Assembly: GCA_019636495.1 (NCBI GenBank) | Contig: JAHBXL010000018.1 | Coordinates: 42,474 to 106,473, forward strand | Direction of reading: 5' to 3' | Length of the DNA: 64,000 bases | From: Phycisphaeraceae bacterium | Lineage (GTDB): Bacteria > Planctomycetota > Phycisphaerae > Phycisphaerales > UBA1924 | In this document: piece after piece, positions 31,640 to 39,140 of the stretch | Position numbering within the stretch: position 1 is the first letter of the stretch | Layout of the letters: every line of letters begins with the position of its first letter | Notes under the pieces: generated by a model | Database searches by the model: none | The model's input: only the letters and a program-made list of their open reading frames with translations | What the model was told of the DNA's origin: nothing | Program-made: the position numbers and the translations under genes

Positions 31640-31896
31640 TGGCGGACGGCAACGGACAGAACGGGACGAAGGCGCGGTGGGCGGGCGTGCTCGTCACGAT
31701 CATCCTCGCCGCCGGCGCCATGACCGTCCAGTGGGGCGTGGTGACCACCAAGCTCCAGCAGTTGGAGAAGCGGATGGACGAGTTCATCGGCGAGGCCCGC
31801 TCCATCCGCAGCGAGTACCAGGCGATGGAACGCCGCGTGTCGTACCTGGAGGGCAAGGTCGCCGGTATGTCGGCGTCGAAAGGCGGTGCCCCCTGA
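31639..31896 (+). CDS. Small single-span membrane protein with coiled coil
   Basis: An 85-aa protein: short polar N-terminus, one hydrophobic helix (GVLVTIILAAGAMTVQWGVV, about residues 16-35), then a coiled coil (KLQQLEKRMDEFIGEARSIRSEYQAMERRVSYLEGKV). The architecture is like small phage holins, spanin-like or superinfection-exclusion proteins. The position among neck genes is unusual for lysis genes, so function is open. Its stop overlaps the apparent CTG start of the next gene. Confidence 0.6.
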   Translation: MADGNGQNGTKARWAGVLVTIILAAGAMTVQWGVVTTKLQQLEKRMDEFIGEARSIRSEYQAMERRVSYLEGKVAGMSASKGGAP

Positions 31897-32324
31897 GCAC
31901 GATCGTCACCATCGCCGATGCGCTGACCGCCCACATCAACGCGGGCTCGTTCGGGCAGCCAGTGAACGCGGTGCGGATGTTCCAGCCCGCGTTCACGCTG
32001 GAGAACCTCAAGGACCTCCGCGTTTCCGTGGTGCCTCGCACCACCGCGATCGCGGCCGCCAGCCGCGACAGCAGCACGTTCGAGTGCGTGATCGATGTGG
32101 GCGTGCAGAAGAAGCTGCCGGCGGAGAACGAGACCGCCGAGATTGATGGGCTGCTCGACCTCGTCGAAGCAGTCGCGGATCACGTGCGGCTCAAGCGGTT
32201 GCCCGACGCGCCCGACGCCGCATGGGTCGGGATTGCGCACCAGCCCGTGGTGTCGAGCGAGTCGTTGGAGCAGCACCGGGTCTTCACCAGCGTCTTGAGC
32301 GTCACGTACCGGGTGCGGAGGTAG
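31893..32324 (+). CDS. Probable tail terminator / neck protein, apparent CTG start
   Basis: A 143-aa product: STIVTIADALTAHINAG, then RVSVVPRTTAIAAASRDSSTFECVIDVGVQKK, ending SVTYRVRR. The pattern and size fit tail-terminator or head-tail joining proteins. The coding similarity begins right at CTG 31893, which overlaps the previous stop as CTGA. No ATG, GTG or TTG lies in frame upstream back to at least 31743, and the next GTG would remove over 20 residues. It is the second CTGA start in this prophage. Confidence 0.68.
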   Translation: MSTIVTIADALTAHINAGSFGQPVNAVRMFQPAFTLENLKDLRVSVVPRTTAIAAASRDSSTFECVIDVGVQKKLPAENETAEIDGLLDLVEAVADHVRLKRLPDAPDAAWVGIAHQPVVSSESLEQHRVFTSVLSVTYRVRR

Positions 32325-32326
32325 CC

Positions 32327-32584
32327 GTGAGGAACCTGATCACGCTCAAAGTCGATCTCGAAAGCGGGTACGTGCCCATGTCCGGCACACCGGTGATCGC
32401 GACGTTCACGCTCACGGCGGCGCACACTAACACGCAGGACGCGATCCTCGAAGGAACGGACGGCAAGGAGATCCCGGTGGCGCCCGGCACGCAGTACTAC
32501 TTCGAGCGGATGGACCTCTCGAAGATCAAGGTCAAGAGCAAGGCCGGGGAGAGCATGTTCGTGGTCGGCCACAGCGCCGAGTGA
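32327..32584 (+). CDS. Small phage structural protein
   Basis: An 85-aa beta-rich protein (VRNLITLKVDLESGYVPMSG, TPVIATFTLTAAHTNTQDAIL, YYFERMDLSKIKVKS) with GTG start 2 bp after the upstream stop and GGAG ahead. It may be a head, tail-cap or decoration protein. No family is assigned. Confidence 0.6.
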   Translation: MRNLITLKVDLESGYVPMSGTPVIATFTLTAAHTNTQDAILEGTDGKEIPVAPGTQYYFERMDLSKIKVKSKAGESMFVVGHSAE

Positions 32585-32597
32585 AAGGAATCGAACG

Positions 32598-33026
32598 ATG
32601 GCCATCAAACTCGGCATGGAGGCCAAGCTCCTCTTCAAGGTGGGCGGCCAGGGCGGCGGCGGTGCGTGGACGGCGCTGGGGAACACCCGCGACGTGACCC
32701 TGAGCCTGGAGGCGGGCGAGGCAGATGTGACCACCCGCGCCAACGCGGGCTGGCGGGCCACGGTCGCCACGCTCAAGGAGGCCAGCGTCGAGTTCGAGAT
32801 GGTCTGGGATACCGCGGACGCCGGGTTCACCGCCATCAAGAACGCCTTCTTCCAGAACGACCCGATCGGGCTCCAGATCCTTGACGACACCGGCGGCCAG
32901 GGGCTTCAGGCGGATTTCTCCATCACCAACTTCTCGCGGAACGAGGCGCTGGAAGAGGCGATCACGGTGTCTGTCACGGCGAAGGTGACGTACTCGGTGA
33001 CCGCGCCCTCATGGATCGGCGGCTGA
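32598..33026 (+). CDS. Major tail tube protein (TP901-1-like)
   Basis: A 142-aa protein: MAIKLGMEAKLLFK, TRDVTLSLEAGEADVTTRANAGWRATV, DTADAGFTAIKNAF, ending in a beta strand. The pattern VTLSLEAGEADVTTR...W is typical of long-tailed phage tube proteins that polymerise around the tape measure. Position before the chaperone genes agrees. Confidence 0.82.
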   Translation: MAIKLGMEAKLLFKVGGQGGGGAWTALGNTRDVTLSLEAGEADVTTRANAGWRATVATLKEASVEFEMVWDTADAGFTAIKNAFFQNDPIGLQILDDTGGQGLQADFSITNFSRNEALEEAITVSVTAKVTYSVTAPSWIGG

Positions 33027-33027
33027 G

Positions 33028-33077
33028 GCTGTTGGTTTGCTGTCGGATTGGCGTCGGATTGCTGTCGGGTTGCTGTG
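33028..33077. repeat. Tandem 11-bp repeat in the leader of the tail chaperone gene
   Basis: Four consecutive 11-base units GCTGTTGGTTT, GCTGTCGGATT, GGCGTCGGATT, GCTGTCGGGTT, plus a partial fifth GCTGTG, fill the gap after the tube gene. Eleven bases is about one DNA turn. The array ends just before GGAGG and ATG 33091, so it lies in the untranslated leader. Confidence 0.65.
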
Positions 33078-33090
33078 CACGGAGGCATGG

Positions 33091-33576
33091 ATGCGGATGT
33101 TCATAGACAACGCGGGCCGGACCTGGACGGTGGACATCAACGTCGCCGCGCTCAAGCGCGTGCGCGGGCTCACGGGCGTGGACCTCATGCAGGTCATCGA
33201 GGGGACGCTCATCGAGAAGCTCATCCGCGACCCCGTGCTCCTGTGCGACGTGGTCTACGCGATCTGCAAGCCCGAGGCCGACGCCGCCAAGGTTTCGGAC
33301 GAGGAGTTTGGAAAGGCGATGGCGGGCGACGCCATCGAGGCGGCGACCACGGCGGTGCTGGAGGAGCTGGTGGGTTTCTGCCCGAGCCCGAGGGACCGGG
33401 CCAACCTCGGGCGGGTGCTCCAGGCCACGAAGAAGGTGATGGAGCGGGCCCGCGACCTGGTGGAGAAGAAGCTCGACAGCGGGGAGCTGGACCGGCTCGC
33501 CGACCGACTGCTGGAGAGTGCTGGCGTCTCGTCTGGCAGTGCGCCGGCGTCCTCGGCCTCGACCCCGGGCCCCTGA
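33091..33576 (+). CDS. Tail assembly chaperone, short form (G-like)
   Basis: A 161-aa protein, GGAGG 5 bases before ATG 33091: MRMFIDNAGRTWTVDINVAALKRVRGLTGVDLM, then LIRDPVLLCDVVYAICKPEAD. It lies between tube and tape-measure genes, the place of lambda G. The last sense codons before TGA form G-GGC-CCC, a canonical -1 slippery heptamer, and the next frame continues in -1. A fraction of ribosomes could therefore make a longer GT-like product of about 242 residues. Confidence 0.75.
   Translation: MRMFIDNAGRTWTVDINVAALKRVRGLTGVDLMQVIEGTLIEKLIRDPVLLCDVVYAICKPEADAAKVSDEEFGKAMAGDAIEAATTAVLEELVGFCPSPRDRANLGRVLQATKKVMERARDLVEKKLDSGELDRLADRLLESAGVSSGSAPASSASTPGP
33567..33573 (+). promoter_or_regulatory. 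Putative -1 ribosomal frameshift site GGGCCCC
   Basis: X-XXY-YYZ heptamer with zero-frame codons GGC CCC immediately followed by the TGA stop (33574-33576). Reading after slippage gives GGG CCC CTG ACC CTG CGT, continuing into the downstream open frame. Tail chaperone genes of long-tailed phages commonly use exactly this device. Confidence 0.62.
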
Positions 33577-33818
33577 CCCTGCGTGAACTCGTGGCCATGC
33601 TCGACGGCCGCCAGCGCCACGACTGGTCGATCGCCTCGAGCCTCATGGCGGTCATCGCCAACACCAACCGCGACCCCAAGCGATCCCGCCGACTCAACCC
33701 CAGCGACTTCGATCCCTTCCACAAGCGGCAGCGGCCCGTCAAGGTTGGCGTGTCGGTGCTCAAGGACGTGTTCATCGACGGCAAGTTCCCCAGCCATGCC
33801 AAGGAGGCTCACGGATGA
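33573..33818 (+). CDS. Tail assembly chaperone extension (T-like), reached by -1 frameshift
   Basis: An 81-residue segment: LTLRELVAMLDGRQRHDWSIASSLMAVIANTNRDPKR, then LNPSDFDPFHKRQRP and VLKDVFIDGKFPS. Related phage proteins usually begin TLREL..M, so the segment is complete at its first residue. It begins at a CTG overlapping the upstream TGA, or is joined to the upstream chaperone through the GGGCCCC heptamer; GTG 33591 and ATG 33597 are shorter alternatives. It ends in an ATGA overlap with the lipoprotein gene. Confidence 0.68.
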   Translation: MTLRELVAMLDGRQRHDWSIASSLMAVIANTNRDPKRSRRLNPSDFDPFHKRQRPVKVGVSVLKDVFIDGKFPSHAKEAHG

Positions 33819-34303
33819 AGAACCTCACGACCCGCCACTATGTCTACATCGCCGGCCTGCTGTTGCTGGCCCTCGTGCTCGCCTCGTGCGCCGGCTTCGA
33901 CCTGGGCGACCTGGTCAAGGTCAAGACGCCCAACACCATCCAGCAGACCACCGGCCTGCCCTCGACCATGAGTCTCAACGAGGCCGAGACGGAGTACCAG
34001 AACTGGTTCAACCAGACGCAGACCACCGGCGCGCAGTGGAAGAACAACATCGAGAAGGCCGGCGAGCTCCGCGGCCTGTTCAGCCAGCTCACGCTCTCGG
34101 CGCTTGACACCGTCGGACCGACCGTCGCGGGCCTCCCGGTGCTGGGGCCCGCGCTCCCGGCGCTGACCGGCATCGTCGGTCTGTTCCTGGGTTCGGGCCG
34201 GCTGCGCAAGGAGAAGGAAGCGTCCTTCAACAAGGGCCTGGAGAAGGGCAGCGATCTCGCCGGCACCGGGGGCGGGGCTGGTGGGGGTGGGGGGACGGCG
34301 TGA
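33815..34303 (+). CDS. Phage-encoded lipoprotein between tail genes
   Basis: A 162-aa protein with a lipoprotein signal: basic MKNLTTRHYVYI, hydrophobic GLLLLALVLAS and lipobox cysteine (LASC at about residue 26). A second hydrophobic stretch (VGPTVAGLPVLGPALPALTGIVGLFLGSG) lies at about residues 105-133, then a basic segment and Gly-rich tail. It should be anchored in an envelope membrane. In phages such proteins act in superinfection exclusion or lysis; placement within the tail operon gives no direct answer. Confidence 0.7.
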   Translation: MKNLTTRHYVYIAGLLLLALVLASCAGFDLGDLVKVKTPNTIQQTTGLPSTMSLNEAETEYQNWFNQTQTTGAQWKNNIEKAGELRGLFSQLTLSALDTVGPTVAGLPVLGPALPALTGIVGLFLGSGRLRKEKEASFNKGLEKGSDLAGTGGGAGGGGGTA

Positions 34304-34740
34304 TCACCATGCGGATCAAGGACATGTTCTTCGACCGCCACGTCGTGATGGCGGCGGTGGACAACGCCAAGCGGAAGGTGCTCAGCAAGGCCGGCGCGTT
34401 CATCCGCACGGCGGCCAAGACCAGCATCCGCAAGCGGAAGAAGTCCGCACCTCCGGGATCGCCGCCGCACTCGCACGAAGGGAGCTTGCGGCGGCTGATC
34501 CTCTTCGGGTACGACAAGGCCGCCGATTCAGTGGTCGTCGGCCCGGTGGGTTTCGAGAAGAGCGCCGCGCCCAAGGTCCTGGAACACGGCGGCGAGACGG
34601 TCGTCCTCTCGCGGCGGGGCGGCAGGCTCACTTCGCGGACGGTGAAGATCGCGCCCCGGCCCTACATGGCCCCGGCGCTGGAGAAGGAGCGTCCGCAGCT
34701 GCCGCTGCTTTGGCGCAACTCGATCAGGAAGGGTGATTGA
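34300..34740 (+). CDS. HK97 gp10-like minor tail / neck protein
   Basis: A 146-aa protein. RHVVMAAVDNAKRKVLSKAGAFIRTAAKTSI, PGSPPHSHEGSLRRLI and SVVVGPVGFEKSAAPKVLEHGG, and the terminal RPYMAPALEKERP, are typical of HK97-gp10/putative tail-completion proteins. GTG 34300 overlaps the upstream stop (GTGA); ATG 34309 is an alternative. Its stop overlaps the tape-measure start. Confidence 0.75.
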   Translation: MITMRIKDMFFDRHVVMAAVDNAKRKVLSKAGAFIRTAAKTSIRKRKKSAPPGSPPHSHEGSLRRLILFGYDKAADSVVVGPVGFEKSAAPKVLEHGGETVVLSRRGGRLTSRTVKIAPRPYMAPALEKERPQLPLLWRNSIRKGD

Positions 34741-36734
34741 CCGTGGCCGACACGCGTGGCATCCGAGCAGGCCGGGCCTTCGTTGAACTGGGCGTCAGCG
34801 ACAAGCTGTCCGCTGGTCTGAAGGCCGCCCAGAAGAAGCTCGAAGCCTTCGGCGCGGGGCTGCGCTCCATCGGCACCAAGATGGCGGGCATCGGCGTCGC
34901 GGCGATCACGGCGCTGCTCGGCACGGCGAAGGCGTTCTCCGACACCGGCGATGTGCTCGACAAGATGAGCCAGCGGACCGGCGTCAGCGTCGAAGCCCTC
35001 TCGGAACTCGGGTATGCCGCGGACCTGTCGGGCACGGACATGGAGACCCTGGAGAACGGCCTCCGCGTCATGCAGAAGTCCCTTGTTGAAGCGGCAAAGG
35101 GCTCCCAGGGCGCGAATGAGGCCCTCGAGCTGCTCGGTCTGACGGTCGCCGACCTGGCGAAGTTGTCGCCGGACGAGCAGTTCAAGTTGCTCGCCGACCG
35201 TATCTCTAAGGTCCAGGACCCTGCGCTGCGGGCGTCGCTCGCGATGGAACTCTTCGGGAAGGCAGGGACGAAGCTCTTGCCCCTCATGGCGGACGGTGCC
35301 GCGGGCATCAACGAGATGCAGGAGCAGGCCCGCAGGCTCGGCCTGACCGTCAGCACGGAGACCGCCCGCGACGCGGCGGAGCTCAACGACGCGCTCGGCA
35401 CGCTGTGGAAGGTGCTCAAACAGGGCGTGTTCACCATTGGCGGGGCGCTGGCCCCGACCCTCAAGGAACTGACCGAACGGATCACCCGGGTGGTGGTCAC
35501 CGCCACATCGTGGATCAAAGAAAACAAGGACCTCGTGGTATGGGCGCTCAAAGTCGCTGCCGCCGTCGCCGTCGCGGGGATCGCCATCGTTGCTCTGGGA
35601 TACATCATCTCGGGGATCGGGGCGGCTCTTGGGCTCGTGGCCGGGATCATCGGTGGAATCGGGACTGCGTTCAGCCTGGTCGGGGCCGCGATCGCCGCGG
35701 TGCTTTCACCTGTCGGCCTCGTGATCGCTGCGATCGTGGCGCTCGGTGGCGTGCTCGTGGTCACGACCGGCGTGGGAGGCGAGGCGCTCGCCTGGCTCGG
35801 GGAGCAGTTCACGGCCTTGCGGGAATGGGTCACCAAGGTCGTCGGCGGCATCGCCGACGCGCTCGCCGCCGGCGACATCGCCCTCGCGGCGGAGATCCTG
35901 TGGCTCAGCCTCAAGGTCATCTGGCAGCAAGGTGTGGCGGCGCTGAACAAGGCGTGGCTGGGCGCGAAGGAGTTCTTCGTTTCCACCGCGTACTCGATGT
36001 GGTACGGAGCACTCGCGGCCGCGGAGATTGTGTTCCACGCCCTCGAAGTCGGCTGGATCGAGACGGTCGCGTTCCTCTCCAAGACCTGGACCAACTTCGC
36101 CACGGGCTTCCAGATGATCTGGGAGGAGGCATCCTCCTGGGTTGCTAAGCGGATGCTGGAGATCCAGGGGCTGTTCGACTCCGGCCTTGACGTGGATGCC
36201 GCAAAGAACGCGGTCGATCAGCAACTGGAATCCCGGCTCGTCGAACTGGAGAACGCGGCGCAGCAGACCGTGGCCGAACGCGAAAAGGAGCGGGCCGCCG
36301 AACGAGAGCAGGCCGCAGCGATCCACGAAGCCACGCTGGCGGCGATCGGCCAGGACTTCGAGGACGCCCAGAAGGCGCTCAAGGACAAGACCGAGGCGGG
36401 TCTCGCCGAGTCGCAGGCCGCGCTGGACGCCGCGAAGAAGAAACTCGCGGACGCCATCGAGCAGGCCCGCCAGAAGCGCGAGGCTGCCGGCGCGGAGCGG
36501 GGCCCGCGCAAGAGCCCCCAGGACCTCATGGCCGAGTTCGAGGACCGGCTGTCCGGTCTCGGGGCCGCGATTGGCAAGGGGATCAGCGTCACGGGCACGT
36601 TCAACGCGGCGGGAGTGGCGGGATTGGGCGGAGGCGACGCGGCGGAGCGGACCGCCCGCGCGAGCGAGCAGACGGCGAAGAACACCAAGCGCCTGGCCGA
36701 CGCGGTGGGCGCGGGCGGACTGGCGTTCACCTGA
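34737..36734 (+). CDS. Tape measure protein
   Basis: A 665-aa protein. The N-terminus resembles tape-measure TMP domains (KLSAGLKAAQKKLEAFGAGLRSIGTKMAGIG). A long hydrophobic region at about residues 260-350 (AAAVAVAGIAIVALGYIISGIG and following) and two alanine/glutamate-rich coiled coils at about 500-610 follow. It sets tail length and crosses the membrane during DNA injection; 665 residues suggests a fairly short tail. TTG 34737 overlaps the upstream stop (TTGA); GTG 34743 is the alternative. Confidence 0.85.
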   Translation: MTVADTRGIRAGRAFVELGVSDKLSAGLKAAQKKLEAFGAGLRSIGTKMAGIGVAAITALLGTAKAFSDTGDVLDKMSQRTGVSVEALSELGYAADLSGTDMETLENGLRVMQKSLVEAAKGSQGANEALELLGLTVADLAKLSPDEQFKLLADRISKVQDPALRASLAMELFGKAGTKLLPLMADGAAGINEMQEQARRLGLTVSTETARDAAELNDALGTLWKVLKQGVFTIGGALAPTLKELTERITRVVVTATSWIKENKDLVVWALKVAAAVAVAGIAIVALGYIISGIGAALGLVAGIIGGIGTAFSLVGAAIAAVLSPVGLVIAAIVALGGVLVVTTGVGGEALAWLGEQFTALREWVTKVVGGIADALAAGDIALAAEILWLSLKVIWQQGVAALNKAWLGAKEFFVSTAYSMWYGALAAAEIVFHALEVGWIETVAFLSKTWTNFATGFQMIWEEASSWVAKRMLEIQGLFDSGLDVDAAKNAVDQQLESRLVELENAAQQTVAEREKERAAEREQAAAIHEATLAAIGQDFEDAQKALKDKTEAGLAESQAALDAAKKKLADAIEQARQKREAAGAERGPRKSPQDLMAEFEDRLSGLGAAIGKGISVTGTFNAAGVAGLGGGDAAERTARASEQTAKNTKRLADAVGAGGLAFT

Positions 36735-36746
36735 ACGGAGGAACGA

Positions 36747-37562
36747 GTGCCGATCGAGGTGCGCGAGAAGTTCGATTCACGGCGGCTCACCAAGGGGCAG
36801 AACCCCTCGGCCGAGCTGGCGTTTATCGTGCTCGGCACCGACGACGCCATCGCCGCACGCGACGCCCTCGAGGATGAATCCGACGACACGTTCGCGGGCC
36901 TGCCGCGGCAGTCGGTCTCGGTCGAGCCGCTCGGGCCGGAACTTTGGGATGGCGTGGTGCGATATGGCCAGTCTTCCGGCAGCATCACCCCCGGCGGCGA
37001 GGCGGTGTACTCGTTCGATACCGGGGGCGGCACACAGCACATCACGCAGTCGCTGGTAACCGTGCATCGCTATCCCGCGCCCGGCGTCGGGGCTGCCCCG
37101 GACTTCAAGGGCGCCATCGGCGTCAGTGCCGACGGTGTCGAGGGCGTGGACATCACCGTCCCCGTCTTCAACTTCACGGAAACGCATTACAAGCCCGACG
37201 ACGAGATCACCGGCGCGTACAAGGGCATCCTCTTCAACCTCACCGGCAAGGTGAACAGCGACTCGTTCAAGGGATTTGAGCCCGGCGAAGTCCTGTTCCT
37301 CGGCGCGTCGGGCTCAAAGCGCACGCAACTCGGCGAGGATGCCGACTGGGAGATCACGTACCGGTTCGCCGCGAGCCCCAACGTCTCGGGGCTCACCATC
37401 GGCCCGATCACCGGGATCTCGAAGAAGGGCTGGGAGTACCTGTGGGTCCGCTACGCCGACCAGGAGGACACGGCGGCCAAGGCCATCGTGAAGCGTCCGA
37501 TCGCGGCGTACATCGAGCGCGTGTATGAGGACGGCGGCTTTGCGGCACTGGGGCTTGATTGA
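36747..37562 (+). CDS. Unknown distal tail protein 1
   Basis: A 271-aa protein, GTG start with GGAGG 6 bases upstream. It is beta-rich (VTVHRYPAPGVGAAPDFKGAIGVS, TGAYKGILFNLTGKVNSDSFKGFEPGEVLFLG, DWEITYRFAASPNVSGLTIG), without recognised domains. Its place directly after the tape measure is usual for distal tail or baseplate hub proteins. Confidence 0.65.
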   Translation: MPIEVREKFDSRRLTKGQNPSAELAFIVLGTDDAIAARDALEDESDDTFAGLPRQSVSVEPLGPELWDGVVRYGQSSGSITPGGEAVYSFDTGGGTQHITQSLVTVHRYPAPGVGAAPDFKGAIGVSADGVEGVDITVPVFNFTETHYKPDDEITGAYKGILFNLTGKVNSDSFKGFEPGEVLFLGASGSKRTQLGEDADWEITYRFAASPNVSGLTIGPITGISKKGWEYLWVRYADQEDTAAKAIVKRPIAAYIERVYEDGGFAALGLD

Positions 37563-38572
37563 TGGGAGACGACCTCCGCAAAGTCCGGCCCGGCGATCCG
37601 CTCCGCGTCCCCGCGCGGGCATACAACGCCTTCGTTGACGCCGCGCTCGACCTCAAGCGCCGCCAGCAGGATCGGGCCTCGGGGGAACTCCGCGATGGCG
37701 GCCGCCAGCACGGCGTGGTCCCGGTCCGTAACGACTCGGGCGTGGACCTGGACCGCTACCACGTCCTGGCCATCGACGGGCCGCTCTTCCCGCCCGGGGA
37801 CGAGGGGCCGGAGAAGACCTTCCAGAACCGCATGGCGCTCAAGGGCATCGAGCCGGACGAAGTGACCGTCCCGGGCCGCTTTGTGGTGGCCCGCGAACCC
37901 ATCATCGCCGGAGAGATGGGGCCGTGCGTCATCCACGGCGTCACGCCCGTCCGGCTGTTCGTCGAAGAGGAAGAGCACGCCTTCGCCGACATCAAGCCCG
38001 GCGAGCGCGTGCTCGTGTCGAGCGGCTCTGGCGGCACCGTGATCCTGTGGAAAGAGGACGGAGTCGGCGAGAAGTGGGCGGTCGTGGACATCGGCCGCCC
38101 GCGCTCCGACAAGATCGTGGTGATTCTCGGCGAGGCGACAGAGATCACTGGCGAGCGTTTCAGGTGGCGCTATCCGTGGGACGAAGCTGCAATCGACGGC
38201 GATCCCGAGAGCGAGACTTTCGGACGGTACATCAAGGTCGAAAACGGCCTCTCGTCCGGGAGCGACCCCGACAAGTACGCGATCAACCGCTTCGAAAGTC
38301 ACCACAGCGACGTGCCGGACCAGGAGCCCGAGGGCACCGATGGCTTCGGCGGGGTGCGGTCCTACTTCGTGCCCGGGCAGTTGGAGCCGATCGACCCGGC
38401 TGGGTTCTGCCCGCGGAAGGCGGCGATCCCGATCCTGCGCCCCATCCTGAAGGGCGTGGCCGTGCAGATGACCGCTGAGCGGGACACGCAGGGCGGCACG
38501 GTGTGGTGCTTCCAGGCCCTCAACGGCGTGGAGTTGATGGAGTTCGACGTTCCGGTGTGGCTGTATGTCTGA
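37562..38572 (+). CDS. Unknown distal tail protein 2
   Basis: A 336-aa protein starting MGDDLRKVRPGDPLRVPARAYNAFVDAALD. It has beta-rich middle segments (FVVAREPIIAGEMGPCVIHGVTPVRLFVEEEE, AVVDIGRPRSDKIVVILG) and FDVPVWLYV at the end. A structural or fibre-associated protein is likely. A TTG at 37559 in the TTGA overlap is an alternative start. Confidence 0.65.
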   Translation: MGDDLRKVRPGDPLRVPARAYNAFVDAALDLKRRQQDRASGELRDGGRQHGVVPVRNDSGVDLDRYHVLAIDGPLFPPGDEGPEKTFQNRMALKGIEPDEVTVPGRFVVAREPIIAGEMGPCVIHGVTPVRLFVEEEEHAFADIKPGERVLVSSGSGGTVILWKEDGVGEKWAVVDIGRPRSDKIVVILGEATEITGERFRWRYPWDEAAIDGDPESETFGRYIKVENGLSSGSDPDKYAINRFESHHSDVPDQEPEGTDGFGGVRSYFVPGQLEPIDPAGFCPRKAAIPILRPILKGVAVQMTAERDTQGGTVWCFQALNGVELMEFDVPVWLYV

Positions 38573-39140
38573 AACCCAAACGCCCATCCCGCCCCCACCA
38601 GTCGACCTGGAAGCACGCCGCGAGCACGAGCGGCAGAAGTACCTCGCACTCGGTGGCACGCGGTACGGCTCCAGCAACCACGGCCAGCACGCCTACGCGC
38701 TGGTGCAGGGGTTCAAGCCCCGGTTCGTCGTGGACTTCGGGTGCGGCCGAAACCTCTTTATACAGCATCTCCGGCGGCTGGGGATCGACGGGCTCGGCGT
38801 GGACTTCGCGTTCCCCGAAGCGGACATCGTGGCGCCCGTGCACCGCGTTCCGCTCTCGGCCGGCATCGCGGACGTGGTGACCGCCTTCGACGCCCTCGAG
38901 CACCTGCTCCCCGAGGATGTGGACGAGGTCCTGGACGAGATGCGGCGGATCGCCATACCCCGCGGGCGCTTCGTGTTCTCCATCTGCACCCGGGAGAGCA
39001 AGACCAAGGTGAACGGCGAGGGGTTGCACCCGACGGTGCGGTCCCGCGGGTGGTGGCTGGAGCGGATCGGTCGGGTGGGCACGGTGCGCCAGGGACTGGG
39101 CGCACCCAGGTACATCGCAGGGGTGTTCAACGATGCGTGA
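38565..39140 (+). CDS. SAM-dependent methyltransferase of the distal tail cluster
   Basis: A 191-aa class I methyltransferase: FVVDFGCGRN as SAM-binding motif I at about residue 55, GVDFAFPEADI as motif II and VVTAFDALEHLLPEDVDEVLDEMRR as motif III/IV. No DNA methyltransferase catalytic motif (NPPY or PC) is present, so the target is probably a small molecule, sugar or protein. It overlaps both neighbours by 8 bp. With the following DUF115 enzyme it suggests a surface-modification pair. Confidence 0.78.
   Translation: MSETQTPIPPPPVDLEARREHERQKYLALGGTRYGSSNHGQHAYALVQGFKPRFVVDFGCGRNLFIQHLRRLGIDGLGVDFAFPEADIVAPVHRVPLSAGIADVVTAFDALEHLLPEDVDEVLDEMRRIAIPRGRFVFSICTRESKTKVNGEGLHPTVRSRGWWLERIGRVGTVRQGLGAPRYIAGVFNDA

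Noticed and set aside
32906..33088. Short leftward frame across the 11-bp tandem repeats
   Set aside because: It is opposite a tail gene, has no ribosome-binding site, and the repeat lies in an untranslated leader of the downstream gene.
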